Source: Salminus brasiliensis (taxonomy: Eukaryota; Chordata; Actinopteri; Characiformes; Bryconidae). From it: a stretch of DNA of 64,000 nt. The notes below the pieces were generated by a model, which ran no database searches, was not told the DNA's origin, and saw nothing but the letters and a program-made list of their open reading frames with translations. The first letter of the stretch is position 1. Each line of letters opens with the position of its first letter. The position numbers and the translations under genes were made by a program. Location of the stretch: positions 1 through 64,000 of the forward strand of contig NW_027326711.1 of assembly GCF_030463535.1 (NCBI RefSeq), given 5' to 3'. This document shows positions 10,673 to 22,333 of the stretch, piece by piece.

Positions 10673-11087
10673 AGTATAAATTGGCCTCCACTGTCCACTA
10701 CCAGCTTTTTCTTCTTCATTTGTTCAGTTGTTTATTCTTGTCTTAATCCTGTAGTTTGTCACAGTAACAGGAGTACAGGTTTACAGCCACAGTTACCACC
10801 ACAGTCCCACAGTGAGCTCTGGGAGAGGAGTGGGAGAAGATTTGAGCGGAGTGGCAGTTGGGCTCCTCCAGTAAGTCACTCAGAGCCGCTATAAATAAGG
10901 AAAACATGAACAGGAGTTCCCGTAACGCTCAGCATGCCGCCTGGTCGCAAATAAAGTCCAGCCATGAGACAGAAGAGCCAATCAGGTTACTGGTCATAGA
11001 TAAAGGCCTGCCCTTAAACAAAGAGAGCCAATCAGCTTGCTGGTTACACCATTAACAGAGGAGGGTTGACGTGGCCCTGCCCAGAAA
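10673..11087. other. Spacer, no gene seen
   Basis: Unique-looking sequence between two repeat arrays. I see no splice-site-bounded exon and no convincing frame. Confidence 0.35.
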
Positions 11088-11572
11088 ACTCACCATCATC
11101 ATCATCATCATGAGGACCATCACCATCATCATCATCATCACCAAAACGTCATCACCATCATCACTTTCATCATCACCTTCATCATCATCATCATCATCAT
11201 TATCATCAAAACGTCACCACCATTAACACCTTTATCATCACCTTCATCATCATCATCATCATCATCATCATTACTATCACCAAAACATCATCACCATCAT
11301 CATCATCATCATCAAAACGTCATCACCATTAACACCTTTATCATCACCTTCATCATCATCATCATCATCATCATCACTATCACCAAAACGTCATCACCAT
11401 CATCACCTTCATCATCATTATCACCAAAACGTCATCACCATCAACACCTTTATCATCACCTTCATAATCATCATCACCATCATAACCAAAACTTCATCAT
11501 CACCATCATCATCATCATCGCTATCATCAAAACGTCTTCATCATAATCATCATCACCATCATAACCAAAACT

Positions 11573-11603
<31 letters not shown>

Positions 11604-11835
11604 CATCGCTATCATCAAAACGTCTTCATCATAATCATCATCACCATCATAACCAAAACTTCATCATCACCATCATCATCATCTTCATCATCACCATTAC
11701 CATCACATCATCATTATCACCATTACCATCACATCATCATCATCATCATCATCACTATCCCCATAATTCACCGAAACTTCATCATCACCATCATCATCAT
11801 CGTCATCATCACCAAAACTTCATAATCATCATCCT
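11088..11835. repeat. CAT/ATC trinucleotide array with AAAACGTC interruptions
   Basis: About 750 bp dominated by CATCAT triplets, regularly interrupted by CAAAACGTCATCACC and CACCTTTATCATCACC words. This suggests that a longer unit of roughly 75-90 bp was amplified secondarily. It lies about 650 bp upstream of tubb1. Confidence 0.88.
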
Positions 11836-12120
11836 TATCACAATGTCTCTAGTGTCTGTGTGTGTTAAGACTATCTGTAACAGTCAGTCTGTAACTTCAT
11901 CATCACTAAAACGTCATCATCATCATCATAATCACTAAAGCTTAATTTTGTTTACAGTTTGATATTAGTTCTGAATCAGTGAATCAGTGGGAGGAGCTCA
12001 GATTGACCCTCCTGCACTGCACTGTCCCTGAAAACAGTGGATGTCGTGTTCACTGAGAAAACATAAACCATCATCATCTACACTCTTCATAAACACATTA
12101 GTGTTCTTTTCTCACTCTAC

Positions 12121-12255
12121 TTCCACTCACCCTTCACTGCTCACCCTACACCCTACACTACACCCTTACCACTCACCCTACACCCTACACTACACCCTTA
12201 CCACTCACACTATAGACTACACTACACCCTTACCACTCACACTATAGACTACACT
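12121..12255. repeat. Short CACCCTACACTACACCCTTA minisatellite
   Basis: Three to four copies of a unit of about 40 bp containing CTACACTACACCCTTACC and ACTCACACTATAGACT, upstream of tubb1. A (GT)n run of roughly 28 bp follows at 12343-12370. Confidence 0.7.
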
Positions 12256-12339
12256 TGTGATTCTCTTTTAAAATAATTGGTATTGATGCATGTACCTGCC
12301 CACTGGAACTAATAATAACTACCATTCTAATCTACAGTT

Positions 12340-12370
<31 letters not shown>

Positions 12371-12398
12371 ACGTGGTACTGAGGGTGACTCCCTCATT

Positions 12399-12419
12399 CT
12401 GACATCAGCAGAAAGATAA
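12399..12419. promoter_or_regulatory. Maf-recognition-like site next to a GATA motif upstream of tubb1
   Basis: CTGACATCAGCA (12399-12410) reads on the minus strand as TGCTGATGTCAG, close to the CRE-type Maf recognition element TGCTGACGTCAGCA. AGATAA (12414-12419) is a GATA-factor core. They lie 59-79 bp before the start codon. In mammals TUBB1 is an NF-E2 and GATA-1 dependent gene of the megakaryocyte lineage, so the pair fits a thrombocyte promoter. Whether the site binds is inference. Confidence 0.4.
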
Positions 12420-12477
12420 ACCCCCAGCAGAACAACTCTTGGAGGGTTATCCTGTTTGTGAGCTCCAACTGGTCACC

Positions 12478-15400
12478 ATGCGTGAGATCGTTCACCTGCA
12501 GATCGGACAGTGCGGGAATCAGATTGGATCAAAGGTACCAGAGATCAGACTGTATTTTTTGACACATTGTAATACATGTTCTAAATTGTTTCTAATGTTC
12601 TGTTTAGATTATGAGTGGAGTACAGTATTATAACTGTGCTTTTAAAGACAGAACACACAGCTAAGTACCGGGTAACTGCTCCACCATTTAAGGTAGAACA
12701 GACAGGTCTAATGAGAAGCTCACTTCACCACTGCTGCAGAAATTCTTCTGCACTGTTCAGTAAAGAGTTTGAGTAAGAATGAGCCAAATCACAAGACACT
12801 TGTGTTTATGAATGCAGCTGAAATAATAATAATGATCATAAGAGTGTAGGTGTAGTGCTAAACGCTGGAGAGTGCTGCAGAGTGAAAGGGTGTTTCCCCT
12901 CTTTCCAGTCCACTGAGAGATAAAGTTTGAGGAAGAGGACGGTAAGGGTGGGGTGTTTTTATCATGCTGAAGGGCTGCGTGGGCATGCAGATGCAGCACG
13001 TTCAAAAAGCAAGCAAGTCGCTTCATAATGAACGTTTAACTAAAGTCTGTTTATCAGAGAAACACAAAAGACCTCCAGAGAGACTGACCATCACTCTGAG
13101 GGCAGATTGAGGTTCGAGTTCTAGCCTGAAACTGATCATGTTTGTGATTAAAGTTTTTTTTTTCTCTTCTTGCAGTTCTGGGAAGTGATCAGTGATGAAC
13201 ATGGCATCAATGCAGTGGGAGGATATGAGGGGGACATGGACCTGCAGTTGGAGAGGGTCAACGTCTACTTCAACGAAGCCCATGGTGAGAAGGTTTAGGT
13301 GAACTAGATCTTAGTGCCTCTGCAGCAGCACTACTTAAACACCCTGAACACCTTCATTTTATTTTCCTTCTGTCCGAAGCAGACCCACCTAATCACATCA
13401 GAGTATCTCATCCAAATACTTCTGTAATGTCATCCAAATATATCAGAGAAAAGAGGCTGCTGTCAAACAGTATCCATTTATTTTACACCACAAAGTAGAA
13501 CAGGAGATCTCAGCCCCATCAAACTTAACTATACCTTATTACCATCACATCTACAGTACGCTCCTGACTGACCTATCATCACATCTACAGTACACTCCTG
13601 ACAGACCTACCATCATATCTACAGTACGCTCCTGACTGACCTACCGTCACATCTACAGTACGCTCCTGACTGACCTACCATCACATCTACAGTACGCTCC
13701 TGACTGACCTACCATCATATCTACAGTACGCTCCTGACTGACCTACCATCACATCTACAGTACACTCCTGACAGACCTACCATCATATCTACAGTACGCT
13801 CCTGACTGACCTACCGTCACATCTACAGTACGCTCCTGACTGACCTACCATCACATCTACAGTACACTCCTGACCCACCATCACATCTACAGTACACTCC
13901 TGACTGACCCACCATCTCATCTACAGTACACTCCTGACTGACCCACCATCTCATCTACAGTACACTCCTGACTGACTCACCATCACATCTACAGTACACT
14001 CCTGACTGACCCACCATCACATCTACAGTACACTCCTAACTGACTCACCATCACATCTACAGTACACTCCTGACTGACCCACCATCACATCTACAGTACA
14101 CTCCTGACCCACCATCACATCTACAGTACACTCCTAACTGACTCACCATCACATCTACAGTACACTCCTGACTGACCCACCATCACATCTACAGTACACT
14201 CCTGACCCACCATCACATCTACAGTACACTCCTGACTGACCCACCATTACATCTACAGTACACTCCTGACTGACCCACCATCACATCTACAGTACGCTCC
14301 TGACCCACCATCACATCTACAGGACATTCCTGACTGACCCACCATCACATCTACAGTACGCTCCTGACCCACAATCACATCTACAGGACATTCCTGACTG
14401 ACCCACCATCACATCTACAGTACACTCCTGACTGACCCACCATCTCATCTACAGTACACTCCTGACTGCCTCACCATCTCATCTACAGTACACTCCTGAC
14501 TGACCCACCATCTCATCTACAGTACACTCCTGACTGCCTCACCATCACATCTACTATTTTTGGCAATTCCTTTTTAAATTCTAAGTTCTGACGCTACATC
14601 TTTCTCTCTGTCGTCTGTCAGGAGGGAAGTATGTTCCCCGGGCTCTGCTGGTGGATCTGGAACCAGGAACTATGGACAGTGTGAGAGGAAGTCGTATAGG
14701 ACAGCTCTTCAGACCGGATAACTTCATCCATGGTGAGATCCAGAGAAGACATCAGTCATTTCATTTCGGCAGCCAGAAGAACCAGTAACAGTAGTTCTAG
14801 ATTCAGCAGCTACTGTTTTCTCGCATCACATCCCATTCACCAGTCTAGTGCACCTCCTTGCGTATCTTGTGACCCATGTTTTTATTAAGAAACATATTTA
14901 CACCGCGTTCCAAATTATTATGCAAATGATATTTGGTCAATGCAAATAACCAGTATAATTTTCAAGTCTTCACCCGAATTGTCAAATCCCCATTGATAAC
15001 AGTATTTTCATCAGAAATAAAAACACTTAAAATGCACGGTTGAAATTATTCTGCACAACGAAAATTTTACAGGTTGTAAAGAACTGAAAATGCTCATTTG
15101 TTGAATCTGCAGCATTTTGGAAAATTTGAGTTTTTCAGAGTTTCTGCTTGGATGTCAGAAGAGCATCCTAGAGCTTCTTTTGTGATGGGAATTGCCTCCC
15201 ACCTTCATAGATCTTTTGCTTGAGGATTCTCCAAAGGTTCTCAATAGGGTTGAGGTCAGGGGAGGTTTTTCTCTTTTTATGCCCATAGCAGAGGTATTCT
15301 TTGCAGCATGAGATGACCAATCATCATCCCACCAATCATCCACTACCCCATCCATCTGGGCCATTAGGGTTGTACGGCACTCATCAGTAAACAAGACTGA

Positions 15401-17366
15401 TGTACTTCTTGTATGTCTGGAACCACTGCCACTGTTTCTGCTTGTGAGCGCTGGTTAGCTCACCAAATAGAAGGTTTATGCACAACTGCAAGCCTCCGGA
15501 CTCCAGAGGCACCAGCAGCTTCAAATACCTGTTTGTTGCTTTGCAAAGGCATTTAAGCAGCTGCTCTCTTAATCCTATGAATTTGTCTGGCTGAAACCTT
15601 TCTCATTACGCCTTTATCTGCACGAAACCGCCTGTGCTCTGAATCGGCCACAAATCTCTTCACAGTACGATGATCAGGCCTAAGTTTAGTGAAATATTGA
15701 ATGTTTTTACACTTCGTTCAGAGCACTGCACTATTTGAGGCTTAGGATTGATAATGTCGAACGTCCTTCTTGAGTAGACTTTCTTTAATTGGGTTTACCT
15801 GGCAACCCACTCATCACAGGGGTCTGAGATTGGTTCCATCCATGATCCAAAAATAACAATTTAATCTTTATGACACTTAAATCCAGTTTGCATAAAAAAA
15901 GTATCTGGACATCACTGCGTGACTGCATTGAGCTGTGGAGCAGTGGAACTGTGTTCTCTGGAATGATGAAGCTCCATACAATACTTTTGGGATGATTGGA
16001 GTGTCTTCCAACATTAGAACCTGACCTCACTTATGTAGGGCTGAGTGCAATCAAATCTTCATCACAACAATGTTCCAATATCTAGTGTAAAGTCTTCCCA
16101 AGAGAGTTGAGGCTGTTACTGCAGTAAAGGGGACAAACCCCCAGCTAATACTCCTGATTTCAGAAGAAGAGTGTCAACAGTGGTTTGGTTAGTTAGCATG
16201 GCCCTGACTGCCTGCGCTTTTTGTCTTTACTAACAGGGAATTCTGGAGCTGGGAACAACTGGGCCAAAGGTCACTACACTGAGGGCGCAGAGCTGGTGGA
16301 GCAGGTGGTAGATCGCGTCCGTAACGAAGCTGAGAGTTGCGACTGTTTGCAGGGGTTTCAGTTCGTTCACTCTCTTGGGGGAGGCACTGGTTCAGGCATG
16401 GGCACCCTGATCATCAACAAGATCCGGGAGGAGTATCCGGACCGGATCATGAACAGCTTCAGCATCATGCCATCACCAAAAGTGTCAGACACAGTCGTAG
16501 AGCCGTATAACGCCACGCTGTCCATCCACCAGCTGATAGAGAACACGGATGAGACGTACTGCATCGACAACGAAGCACTGTACGATATCTGCTTCCGAAC
16601 GCTGAAGCTCACCACGCCAACCTACGGTGATCTCAACCACCTTGTGTCACTGACCATGAGCGGGGTCACCACTTCCCTGCGCTTCCCTGGTCAACTCAAC
16701 GCTGACCTCCGCAAGCTGGCCGTTAACATGGTGCCGTTTCCACGCCTTCACTTTTTCATGCCTGGCTTTGCTCCCCTGACAGCGCGGGGTAGTCAGCAGT
16801 ACCGCGCCCTCACTGTTCCTGAACTCACCCAGCAGATGTTCGACGCCCGGAACATGATGACGGCGTGCGACCCCCGGCGCGGGCGCTACCTCACCGTGGC
16901 GGGGGTTTTCCGCGGTCGGATGTCTACCAAAGAGGTCGACGAGCAAATGCTGGCCATTCAGCAGAAAAACAGTAACTACTTTGTGGACTGGATCCCTCAC
17001 AACGTCAAAGTAGCCGTCTGCGACATCCCGCCACGGGGCCTGAAAATGGCCTCCACCTTTATCGGAAACAACACCGCCATCCAGGAGATATTCCGCCGAG
17101 TAGGGGAGCAGTTCGCCATGATGTTCCGCCGCAAGGCCTTCCTGCACTGGTACACGGGAGAAGGCATGGATGAGATGGAGTTCACAGAAGCGGAGAACAA
17201 CCTCAACGACCTGGTGTCCGAGTACCAGCAGTACCAGGACGCCACGGCCGATCAGGAGTGGGAGCCTGAGGAGGAGCTGACGGAAGTGGAGGGACCCTCT
17301 TCAACAGCGACGAGCACCAGAGTAGAGATAACGGCTGAAACAGTGACGGAGACCACCGCAGAGTGA
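12478..17366 (+). CDS. tubb1: Beta-tubulin, class VI type (tubb1), 4 exons, 468 aa
   Basis: Beta-tubulin pairs with alpha-tubulin to build microtubules; the class VI isotype forms the marginal band of thrombocytes/platelets. Exons: 12478-12534, 13176-13284, 14622-14732, 16237-17366. All introns are GT-AG, the joined length is 1407 bases, and the intron after codon 19 is at the usual tubulin site. The protein starts with MREI, the tetrapeptide used in tubulin mRNA autoregulation. It contains [11 protein letters not shown] (GTP-binding loop), [23 protein letters not shown] and the DEMEFTEAE helix near the end. The C-terminal tail after [13 protein letters not shown] is long and rich in Ser, Thr and Val, unlike the acidic EGEF-type tail of common isotypes. 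That divergence and the neighbouring atp5f1e, nelfcd and ctsz genes support tubb1 over tubb4/tubb6. Intron 2 holds a minisatellite and intron 3 mobile-element relics. AATAAA signals lie at 18146 and 18160. Confidence 0.93.
13545..14555. repeat. 33-34 bp minisatellite in tubb1 intron 2
   Basis: About 30 copies of a unit beginning CATCTACAGTACACTCCTGA, followed by CTGACCCACCATCA. Variants include CTACAGTACGCTCC, shorter units lacking CTGACTGA, and units with CTAACTGACT. It ends only about 60 bp before exon 3. The same unit occurs in intron 14 of nelfcd. Confidence 0.9.
14901..15895 (-). mobile_element. Decayed Tc1/mariner copy in tubb1 intron 3
   Basis: The left end reads CACCGCGTTCCAAATTATTA followed by TGCAAATGATA, and the right end has ACACTTAAATCCAGTTTGCA, a form familiar from a fish Tc1-like family whose termini carry 'CCAAATTATTATGCAAAT'. 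On the minus strand a fragment at 15155-15394 begins [11 protein letters not shown], like the first catalytic-Asp block of the transposase, and later shows [10 protein letters not shown]. Downstream DD34E parts are lost or rearranged. The right terminal repeat breaks off after TTTGCATA. It is non-functional. Confidence 0.65.
15899..16190 (+). mobile_element. Fragment of a non-autonomous fish DNA element (right part)
   Basis: The words GCATTGAGCTGTGGAGCAGT, GAACTGTGTTCTCTGGAATG and CCTGACCTCACTTATGTAGG, and AGTCTTCCCAAGAGAGTTGA followed by GGCTGTTACTGCAGTAAAGG, are parts of a repeat I recognise as common in fish genomes. The part at 28556-28800 looks like the opposite end of the same family. 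Family name not certain. It abuts the Tc1 copy and lies within 50 bp of tubb1 exon 4. Confidence 0.5.
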
Positions 17367-18170
17367 GGCGCGGTCATTAGCGCCAACCAAGGCCGACTGA
17401 AGTGTCCGGACGCGTCGCAACGAATCTTGAATTCATTTATTTTCCTATTATTCGCATAAAGTTCTTAAAGACACGAGAACAACTGTGCAGCGTAGAAACG
17501 TATTTACATTTTCAGTGTCGTAGTGCTTAGCTTGCTTTTTTCTTCTTCTGCTAAATTAGTGTTAGTGTTAGTTTATCGGGTTCAGAGAGCAGTTGTACTG
17601 ACGTACGAGTGGAAATTTCATTAAACCCAATCTCATTTCTATTTCTTTGTGCTGAGGACAGAAAACATCTTCAAAACACTGAACACGCTACGCGCCAACA
17701 CCCTGAAGAAAAACTGTTAAGCCACCAGAAGCCCTTCAGAGCTGGCACGTCACCCTCGCCCGGCCTGAGAGGACATGATTAAACTCAGGCAGCTCTGCAG
17801 AAACTGATAAGCAGCTCAGAGACGAGCGTCCCTCAACCGCAGTCCTGCTGCAGCTAAATTAACCCCAAGTTCATCACAGTGTTCAAACACACACACACAC
17901 ACACACACACACTCTGCACAGTTCCATTCAGTTTGCAAAAGTATGTCATATTCATACAGATCATCAATAACGGACTGTTCCTCACGGTGTTATTAAATAC
18001 CGGTCTGTTTTTAATGTTGAGATTTATTATTTATCAGCAGATCTTTATAAACTTATCTTTTAAATCTGCTGACGTCAAATATTTTATTAATTCCGTTTTT
18101 TTGCACCTGTAAGTTTGGTGACTTTCACGTATAAAAGGTGCTATAAATAAACTTGTATAAATAAACAGAA
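17367..18170 (+). other. Probable tubb1 3' untranslated region
   Basis: Sequence from the tubb1 stop codon to two close poly(A) signals (AATAAA at 18146-18151 and 18160-18165). It contains a (CA)n run at about 17886-17912. If both signals are used, the 3' UTR is about 800 bases. An earlier, weaker ATTAAA occurs near 17621. Confidence 0.5.
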
Positions 18171-19825
18171 GCAGTATTTGCCTCCTTCCCTCCTCCAGCG
18201 CTGTAGCTGTTCAGAGACATCAGCCTTATTAAGCCTGAGGAGCTGAAAGGGTCTGTCCAGAATTCTGCTGGTGTTGGGACTTTTCTCTGCAGTGTTTTTA
18301 ACTGTGACCCTCATTAAGATTAAACCTCTCAGCGTCCAGCAGGGGGGGCTGTCAGTGCTGCTCTAATCCCACTTGTATTTGGGCAGTTTCTATGGGACAG
18401 ATTTTCAGGATGGTTGGGGTCAGGGACTGCAGAATGCTTCTCCACAGCCTTCGGTGAATGTAAACACTGCTGCAGCGTCCGCAGCCCAGAACCAGCATTC
18501 CCCACGAACTGCGGCACCTGCTGGTGAAGCCAGGAACTGCTGGTCTGAAAGACTCCTTTTATATGAATTTTACAAGTTACTATCTAAACTAAATGGCCGT
18601 TCTTGGTTTTCCCCCAGTGCTGAAAGTTGGATTGGAGCAAAACCCTGGACCGCTGTAGGTTCCTGAGGACCTGTTCAACACCCAAATTCAGGCAGGGTGA
18701 ATCTTATCTGCCTCAGCAGACACTCGTCACTCGAAGCGCTTCTGGAGGGGGGATTTGCCTGCAGTACAGCACACAAAAGCCAGGGGCCGCCAATTCCCCA
18801 TGGAAGTATAAAAGGACATCCGACACCAACTATTATTTTACACCACGTGCCCAAATGTTTCCTTTTATGTTTGTTTCAATGACTTCATAGATATATACAC
18901 GCCATTACTTTAGAAAATGCCACATTTGTTTTGCAGTGTTTAAATGCAAAAACACTAAACCGTAATCAAGCTTCAGACATGTTTAAACTTTTTATTTAGA
19001 GAAATCAATCATTCAACGAAAGGTGCTGAAACGCCTGATTTTTGTGATTGTTTTAATAACGCACTATAATAATAATAATAATAATAATAATAATGCAGAA
19101 CTGATAGGAGTGGTTTCTGCTCGTGTGTCGGTACAGCTGAAAATATCTTTCAGCCAATCAGATTTCAGAATCTGTGTAGTGATAAACATAAAAAAAAACT
19201 AATTCTGTCGGGCAGAACACAGATCACTGACCACCGGACTGGATGTTTGAGGTTTTAGGGGCGGAGTCAAATACATGCTTTTAACTGATGGTTTTTGAAA
19301 TTATTAACATTCTTCTACTTGAATTACTTCATTATTTACAGAGTTCGACTGCTTTTGATAAACTCGCCCCAGTTGGTTTCGGTCTTTCAGTTGCTGCTGT
19401 GTTTTGGAATAAAACCAGGAGCCATGTTAGCCCTTGGTGCTCTAACAGAACTGGTTTAGGTGGTCATCTTGACCAGGCCAGTCAACAAGCAAGACTAAGC
19501 TGGTCAGGCGCTAAGATTACAGAGATGGATTTTCCTCAACAGGAAACCCTTCCCTCTTAACGACTTCTGCCGGCCATGAATAAGAAAGGAGACACCAGTA
19601 TGAGAGAGTTTGAGGGTCGTCATAATTTATTATCAAAAGGGAAAGTCTGTGGTAAATTCCATAAGGGGGTTCTATGTGAAGTCGCTGGAAACGTCCATCA
19701 GGATCTTTTGAGACCTGCAAACAAGTTGATGCAGATGGGATTAGACTCAAACTAATTATATCAAATGCTGATAGACAACATTTATACCTAGACTAGAAGT
19801 AAAATGACAGAAGTCATATCCCACC

Positions 19826-19857
<32 letters not shown>

Positions 19858-20254
19858 GACAGCTCAATACATGTTCTAAAGTTCATTAAATCAGGACTGT
19901 GCAGGTAAGTGTAGGGCTGCACAATAGATCACTAACATCATAATCACAAGGTCAGCGTGCACAATAACCTTACAGGATAAGCACGTTAATGTAACAAATT
20001 TATTCAAATGTACAACTGTTCTGATCTTCCATATCAGATCTACCAGTTCCATGTTGGATCAGAACTTCTGGTGCTGAATTTAATCACAGAGAGAAAACAG
20101 TGAGACTCTCAGTTCCACCTTAAATGAGGCGCTAGAACGCAGCAGCCGCAACATTTAAGGAGGAACGGAGAGCTGAAAGGCCTGATTCTCTGTTCTTCTG
20201 TTAAGGTGGAATGAATCGTTTCAGTCTGAATAAGCGGGACTTAAACCCTCACCT
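18171..20254. other. Intergenic region, no gene seen
   Basis: It lies between the tubb1 3' end and atp5f1e. Simple (AAT)n and (TAA)n runs sit at about 19069-19095 and 19826-19858. Several frames up to 97 residues cross the region but none shows a known domain or splice-bounded structure. The inverted repeat at 20112-20166 is listed separately. Confidence 0.4.
20112..20166. repeat. Short inverted repeat with GTTCCACCTTAAAT arms (copy A)
   Basis: GTTCCACCTTAAAT at 20112-20125 faces ATTTAAGGAGGAAC at 20153-20166, a perfect palindrome but for one base. A further half-site TTAAGGTGGAAT lies at 20201-20212. The same arms occur at 21229-21287 and 23553-23631 and, as a single arm, at 12686-12699. 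Confidence 0.65.
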
Positions 20255-20617
20255 TCAGGCTGTTTTCACTTTAGTGACCCGGACACTGGACTCGGCGTTT
20301 TTCACCGCTTCTACCTTGAACTCGGGCTTCAGAGCCGCCCGGACCGCCCGGGCGCAGATAGCAGAGTACCTGATGTAGCTGAACCAGGAGAAAGAGCAGT
20401 TATTCACAAGCTGAGGAGGAGAACACCACCACCACCACCACCACCCGCAGACGAGCTGCCACGGCCCTGCTCAGGGTCACTCAGTCAGTTAGCCCTAAAG
20501 CTAAAGCTAACAAACCGACCTCCTCACAAAAACACAGGATTTCACCCCAGCACTAAACCATCACAATTTGACATCCTTTCCGTACCTGAATCCAGCCTGC
20601 CTCCAGTATGCAACCAT
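20255..20617 (-). CDS. atp5f1e: ATP synthase F1 subunit epsilon, mitochondrial (atp5f1e), 2 exons, 51 aa
   Basis: This small subunit belongs to the central stalk of mitochondrial F1-ATPase. Exon 1 (20586-20617) encodes [10 protein letters not shown] plus two bases, followed by a GT donor. Exon 2 (20255-20378) follows an AG acceptor and encodes [18 protein letters not shown] and [10 protein letters not shown] up to TGA. The 156 joined bases give 51 residues, the same length as the human subunit, and the N-terminus MVAYWRQAG with SYIRYS is the family hallmark. The tail [11 protein letters not shown] replaces the usual NVKIVKVKKE-like end. The 207-bp intron carries a CAC run at about 20426-20451. 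It is divergent from nelfcd, so the two probably share promoter DNA. It is too short and too split to appear as one long frame. Confidence 0.93.
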
Positions 20618-21133
20618 CTTTAAACTTCTGCTCGGGTTCTGCTTGTAGAAGAACCTCAAACGCCGAGAACCAAGGACGAACGCAGGGCCTGTCGCAAGCG
20701 GAAACGACGTCAGCCCTCAAGCTGCCTTCTTATTGGCTGATCCTCATGTCTGTCATCCGTTAAGTGACCAACGAGCAGAGCCTGGAGACCCGCCAGTGAG
20801 AGATGAATGGGTTCTTGTGTAGCACAGGGCGCATGAAAAAAGATAGAATTCTCTTTATTTAAACTTTTATTACATTATGTAATACATTTTAATGTAATAT
20901 GTTTATATAAGATTTCATATATATTTATCATTATTATTATATAATTTCTTAGTTTCTTAGCAGTGTAGTCTGAGCTCCTCCAGGACAGCAGGTGGCAGCA
21001 GCACCGTATCAGTGTGTTTAGTGACGCCTGCAGCGGCGCTGTGCGGCTGGATTCCAGCGCGTTTTGTAAACAAACGTGATTAGAGAACAATCTCTCCAAT
21101 AAACGCGGATTCGAACACAGATTAAAGTCGATA
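20618..21133. promoter_or_regulatory. Divergent promoter region between atp5f1e and nelfcd
   Basis: This 516-bp interval lies between opposed start codons. Near the atp5f1e side, AACGACGTCAG (about 20702-20712) contains TGACGTC on the minus strand, an ATF/CREB core. No TATA box stands out at the expected distance from either start. An AT-rich stretch (20830-20950) separates the two sides, so there may be two promoters rather than one. Confidence 0.5.
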
Positions 21134-22263
21134 ATGGATGAAGAGTATTACAGTGGATCGGGGGATTGGGATGGAAACGTGGTGAGAAACAATACGAGGC
21201 TGAATTTAGCGTCTTGTCGGAACTCGCCGCTCCACCTTAAATGGCGCGGGCGCCTGAGTGAAACTGCTCCACTATTTAAGGTGGAACGGAGAGTTCCAAA
21301 AATGAGCGGTCTCTCTTCTGTTTAAATGTACCGTTAGGATCTTTTATTCACAGTGTATTCTAAAAACACATTCACCTCAAACATTAGAGCCAGTTTAGGA
21401 CGTGTATCAAAGAGAATGAAGGTATGTATGTGTTTGGAAATAAGGACGGGTACATCGATGCAGAAGCTAATGGGAAAGTCCAGGAGGACTGCCTGCAGAA
21501 GTTTTCCAGCAGAGACTACATCATGGAACCTACAGTGTTCAACACCCTGAAAACGTGAGTACTGTAGAGCATGTTTAAAAAGACTACTGTTTATTCAGTC
21601 ATCCAGAGCTCACACATGGACACAAGCACTAAGTTCACCCTGTATTTCCACAGCTACTTCCAGGCAGGTGGTTCACCTGAGCATGTCATCCAGCTCCTGT
21701 CGGAGAATTACTCAGCTGTGGCGCAGACGGTCAACCTGCTGGCTGAGTGGCTCATTCAGATGGGTGAGACGGTATTGCTGTAATACAGTTATGGGGTAAA
21801 GGGACAACCACCCATGGGGGGATGCATGCAAACAGTGCAAAGCAGACAGAATGGAGTATAATTAAGCACTTCGTTATGATGGGGGTTCAGGGGGGTGTTG
21901 GTGTCATCGGGAGCTGTTGATGAGATGGAGTGAAAGAAGCTGTCCCTAGGGGTTAGCTGAGCGCTGAGGAAATGGCATCCTCAGTTGACTTATTGGGTCT
22001 ATGGGCAAACTGAAGGGGGTCCAACGTTGAGGGCAGGGTGGGAGATTTTTAGGTGGGAGAGGACCACTCTTTCAAAGCGACAGATTGAAAATGTCAGGAA
22101 ACGCTTCTGTCATATTAGTGCAGAATCCTGTAGTATTACTCTACCCCCTCAGTCCACATGCCTCTCCATCTTCAGATGCTGCTTCTCCAGAAATACACGT
22201 GTACAGCTGTCCTCAAGAGGGCGAGATTTGTTTTTACTGTAGAAATGTGGCATATATGGCAAA

Positions 22264-22333
<70 letters not shown>

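Noticed and set aside
16221-16236. ATG at 16221 as an independent tubulin start
   Set aside because: It lies in the intron. The acceptor AG ends at 16236 and the exon continues codon 93 of the spliced protein.
18373-18890. Frames of 97, 87 and 61 residues downstream of tubb1
   Set aside because: No recognisable domain, no splice-site structure, and they overlap each other in different frames.
21780-22260. Frames of 82-86 residues in nelfcd intron 3 as an extra exon
   Set aside because: The protein is complete without them: exon 3 ends in the first base of a Gly codon and exon 4 supplies the rest, matching human NELFCD across the junction.
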